A stretch of 64,000 bases of DNA from Allobosea robiniae (GTDB lineage: Bacteria; Pseudomonadota; Alphaproteobacteria; Rhizobiales; Beijerinckiaceae). The stretch covers positions 124,001 through 188,000 of the forward strand of contig NZ_FNBZ01000004.1 in NCBI RefSeq assembly GCF_900102525.1. Direction: 5' to 3'. The stretch's first letter is position 1, and each line of letters starts with the position of its first letter. Under the pieces are notes generated by a model that was given only the letters and a program-made list of their open reading frames with translations, was not told the origin of the DNA and ran no database searches. The translations under genes and the position numbers were made by a program. Positions 63,648 to 64,000 of the stretch are shown in pieces.

Positions 63648-64000
63648 ATGAACGACCGTCCGACGACCAAGAGAGCCCGCCCGACCTTTACCGATCAGGA
63701 AGCCCTGCTGTTCCATTCGCAGGGACGGCCCGGCAAGCTGGAAATCGTGCCGACCAAGCCGATGGCGACGCAGCGCGACCTCTCGCTGGCCTATTCGCCC
63801 GGCGTTGCCGTACCGGTGCTGGCGATCGCGGAGGATCCGTCGCGCGCCTATGACTACACGACGCGCTCGAACCTCGTCGCCGTGATCACCAACGGCACCG
63901 CGATCCTCGGCCTCGGCAATCTCGGCGCGCTCGCCTCGAAGCCGGTGATGGAGGGCAAGTCGGTCCTGTTCAAGCGCTTCGCCGATGTCGACTCGATCGA
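63648..64000 (+). CDS. maeB: NADP-dependent malic enzyme, N-terminal fragment (cut by window end)
   Basis: The first 117 residues are present and then the window ends. [27 protein letters not shown] is the MaeB opening. [15 protein letters not shown] carries the catalytic Tyr, and [39 protein letters not shown] is the malic-enzyme core. The full enzyme decarboxylates malate to pyruvate with NADP+; in rhizobia MaeB proteins carry a C-terminal phosphotransacetylase-like domain, which would lie beyond the window. With pckA at the other end, two C4-to-C3 routes are near each other. Bases 63527-63647 hold its promoter region. Confidence 0.93.
   Translation, partial: MNDRPTTKRARPTFTDQEALLFHSQGRPGKLEIVPTKPMATQRDLSLAYSPGVAVPVLAIAEDPSRAYDYTTRSNLVAVITNGTAILGLGNLGALASKPVMEGKSVLFKRFADVDSI

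Overview
The window is high-GC DNA with the gene content and conserved gene neighbourhoods of an alphaproteobacterium of the order Hyphomicrobiales (Rhizobiales). A Bosea-like organism would fit, but that is an inference: nothing here is a species marker. It reads as chromosomal DNA dominated by housekeeping genes. I see no insertion sequence, prophage, CRISPR array or rRNA operon. There is one tRNA gene (Ala, anticodon GGC).

Layout. 1-12 kb: a HugZ-type haem protein, pckA, a DUF4105 membrane protein, a minus-strand TRAP dctQ-dctM pair followed by a Na+/H+ antiporter-like gene, a class II glutamine amidotransferase, and an acetolactate-synthase-like ThDP enzyme with an aldehyde dehydrogenase. 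12-16.3 kb: an iron-uptake operon efeU-efeB-efeO. Its permease carries the cupredoxin domain normally found on EfeO, and an Irr/ICE-like palindrome lies upstream. 16.4-20.3 kb: arginase, a Gfo/Idh/MocA oxidoreductase, a D-cysteine desulfhydrase-type enzyme coupled to a small unknown protein, and tRNA-Ala. 20.5-30 kb: core housekeeping genes (FYDLN-acid protein, aroA, cmk, a DUF1194 protein, hrpB, trpA, accD, folC). The usual partners rpsA and trpB are absent from this block. 30-35.6 kb: a lipoprotein, an aldo/keto reductase, an L,D-transpeptidase, an aldose-1-epimerase-like protein, overlapping dgoK and ribokinase genes, and a retropepsin-like protease.

35.7-46.8 kb is a tad (Flp pilus) locus. 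Two TadE-like pseudopilin genes and a short CpaC-N-domain gene run on the minus strand. The 59-residue Flp pilin and cpaA-cpaB-cpaC-cpaD-cpaE-cpaF-tadB-tadC run on the plus strand. The TPR lipoprotein TadD lies apart, at 55-56 kb. 47-52.3 kb is a five-gene minus-strand cluster: ThDP enzyme, OpgC, TTC38-like TPR protein, membrane protein, YHS protein. Next come a PHB-depolymerase-like esterase and an ECF sigma factor with its NrsF anti-sigma factor. 56-64 kb: an M17 aminopeptidase, a MarR regulator, an NlpC/P60 protein, mutS, a chemoreceptor with a 5TMR-LYT sensor domain, and the start of maeB, cut by the window edge.

Points most worth a second look are: the rearranged Efe iron system and its ICE-like box; a GTAACC-N16-CGAA element between the ECF sigma gene and nrsF; the 5TMR-LYT chemoreceptor; a cluster of TCTCA/TGAGA inverted repeats after tadC; the cmk/trpA synteny break; and several long perfect palindromes between genes. 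I did not find one clearly new multi-gene system. The ThDP-OpgC-TTC38-YHS cluster is the nearest to an uncharacterised functional unit.
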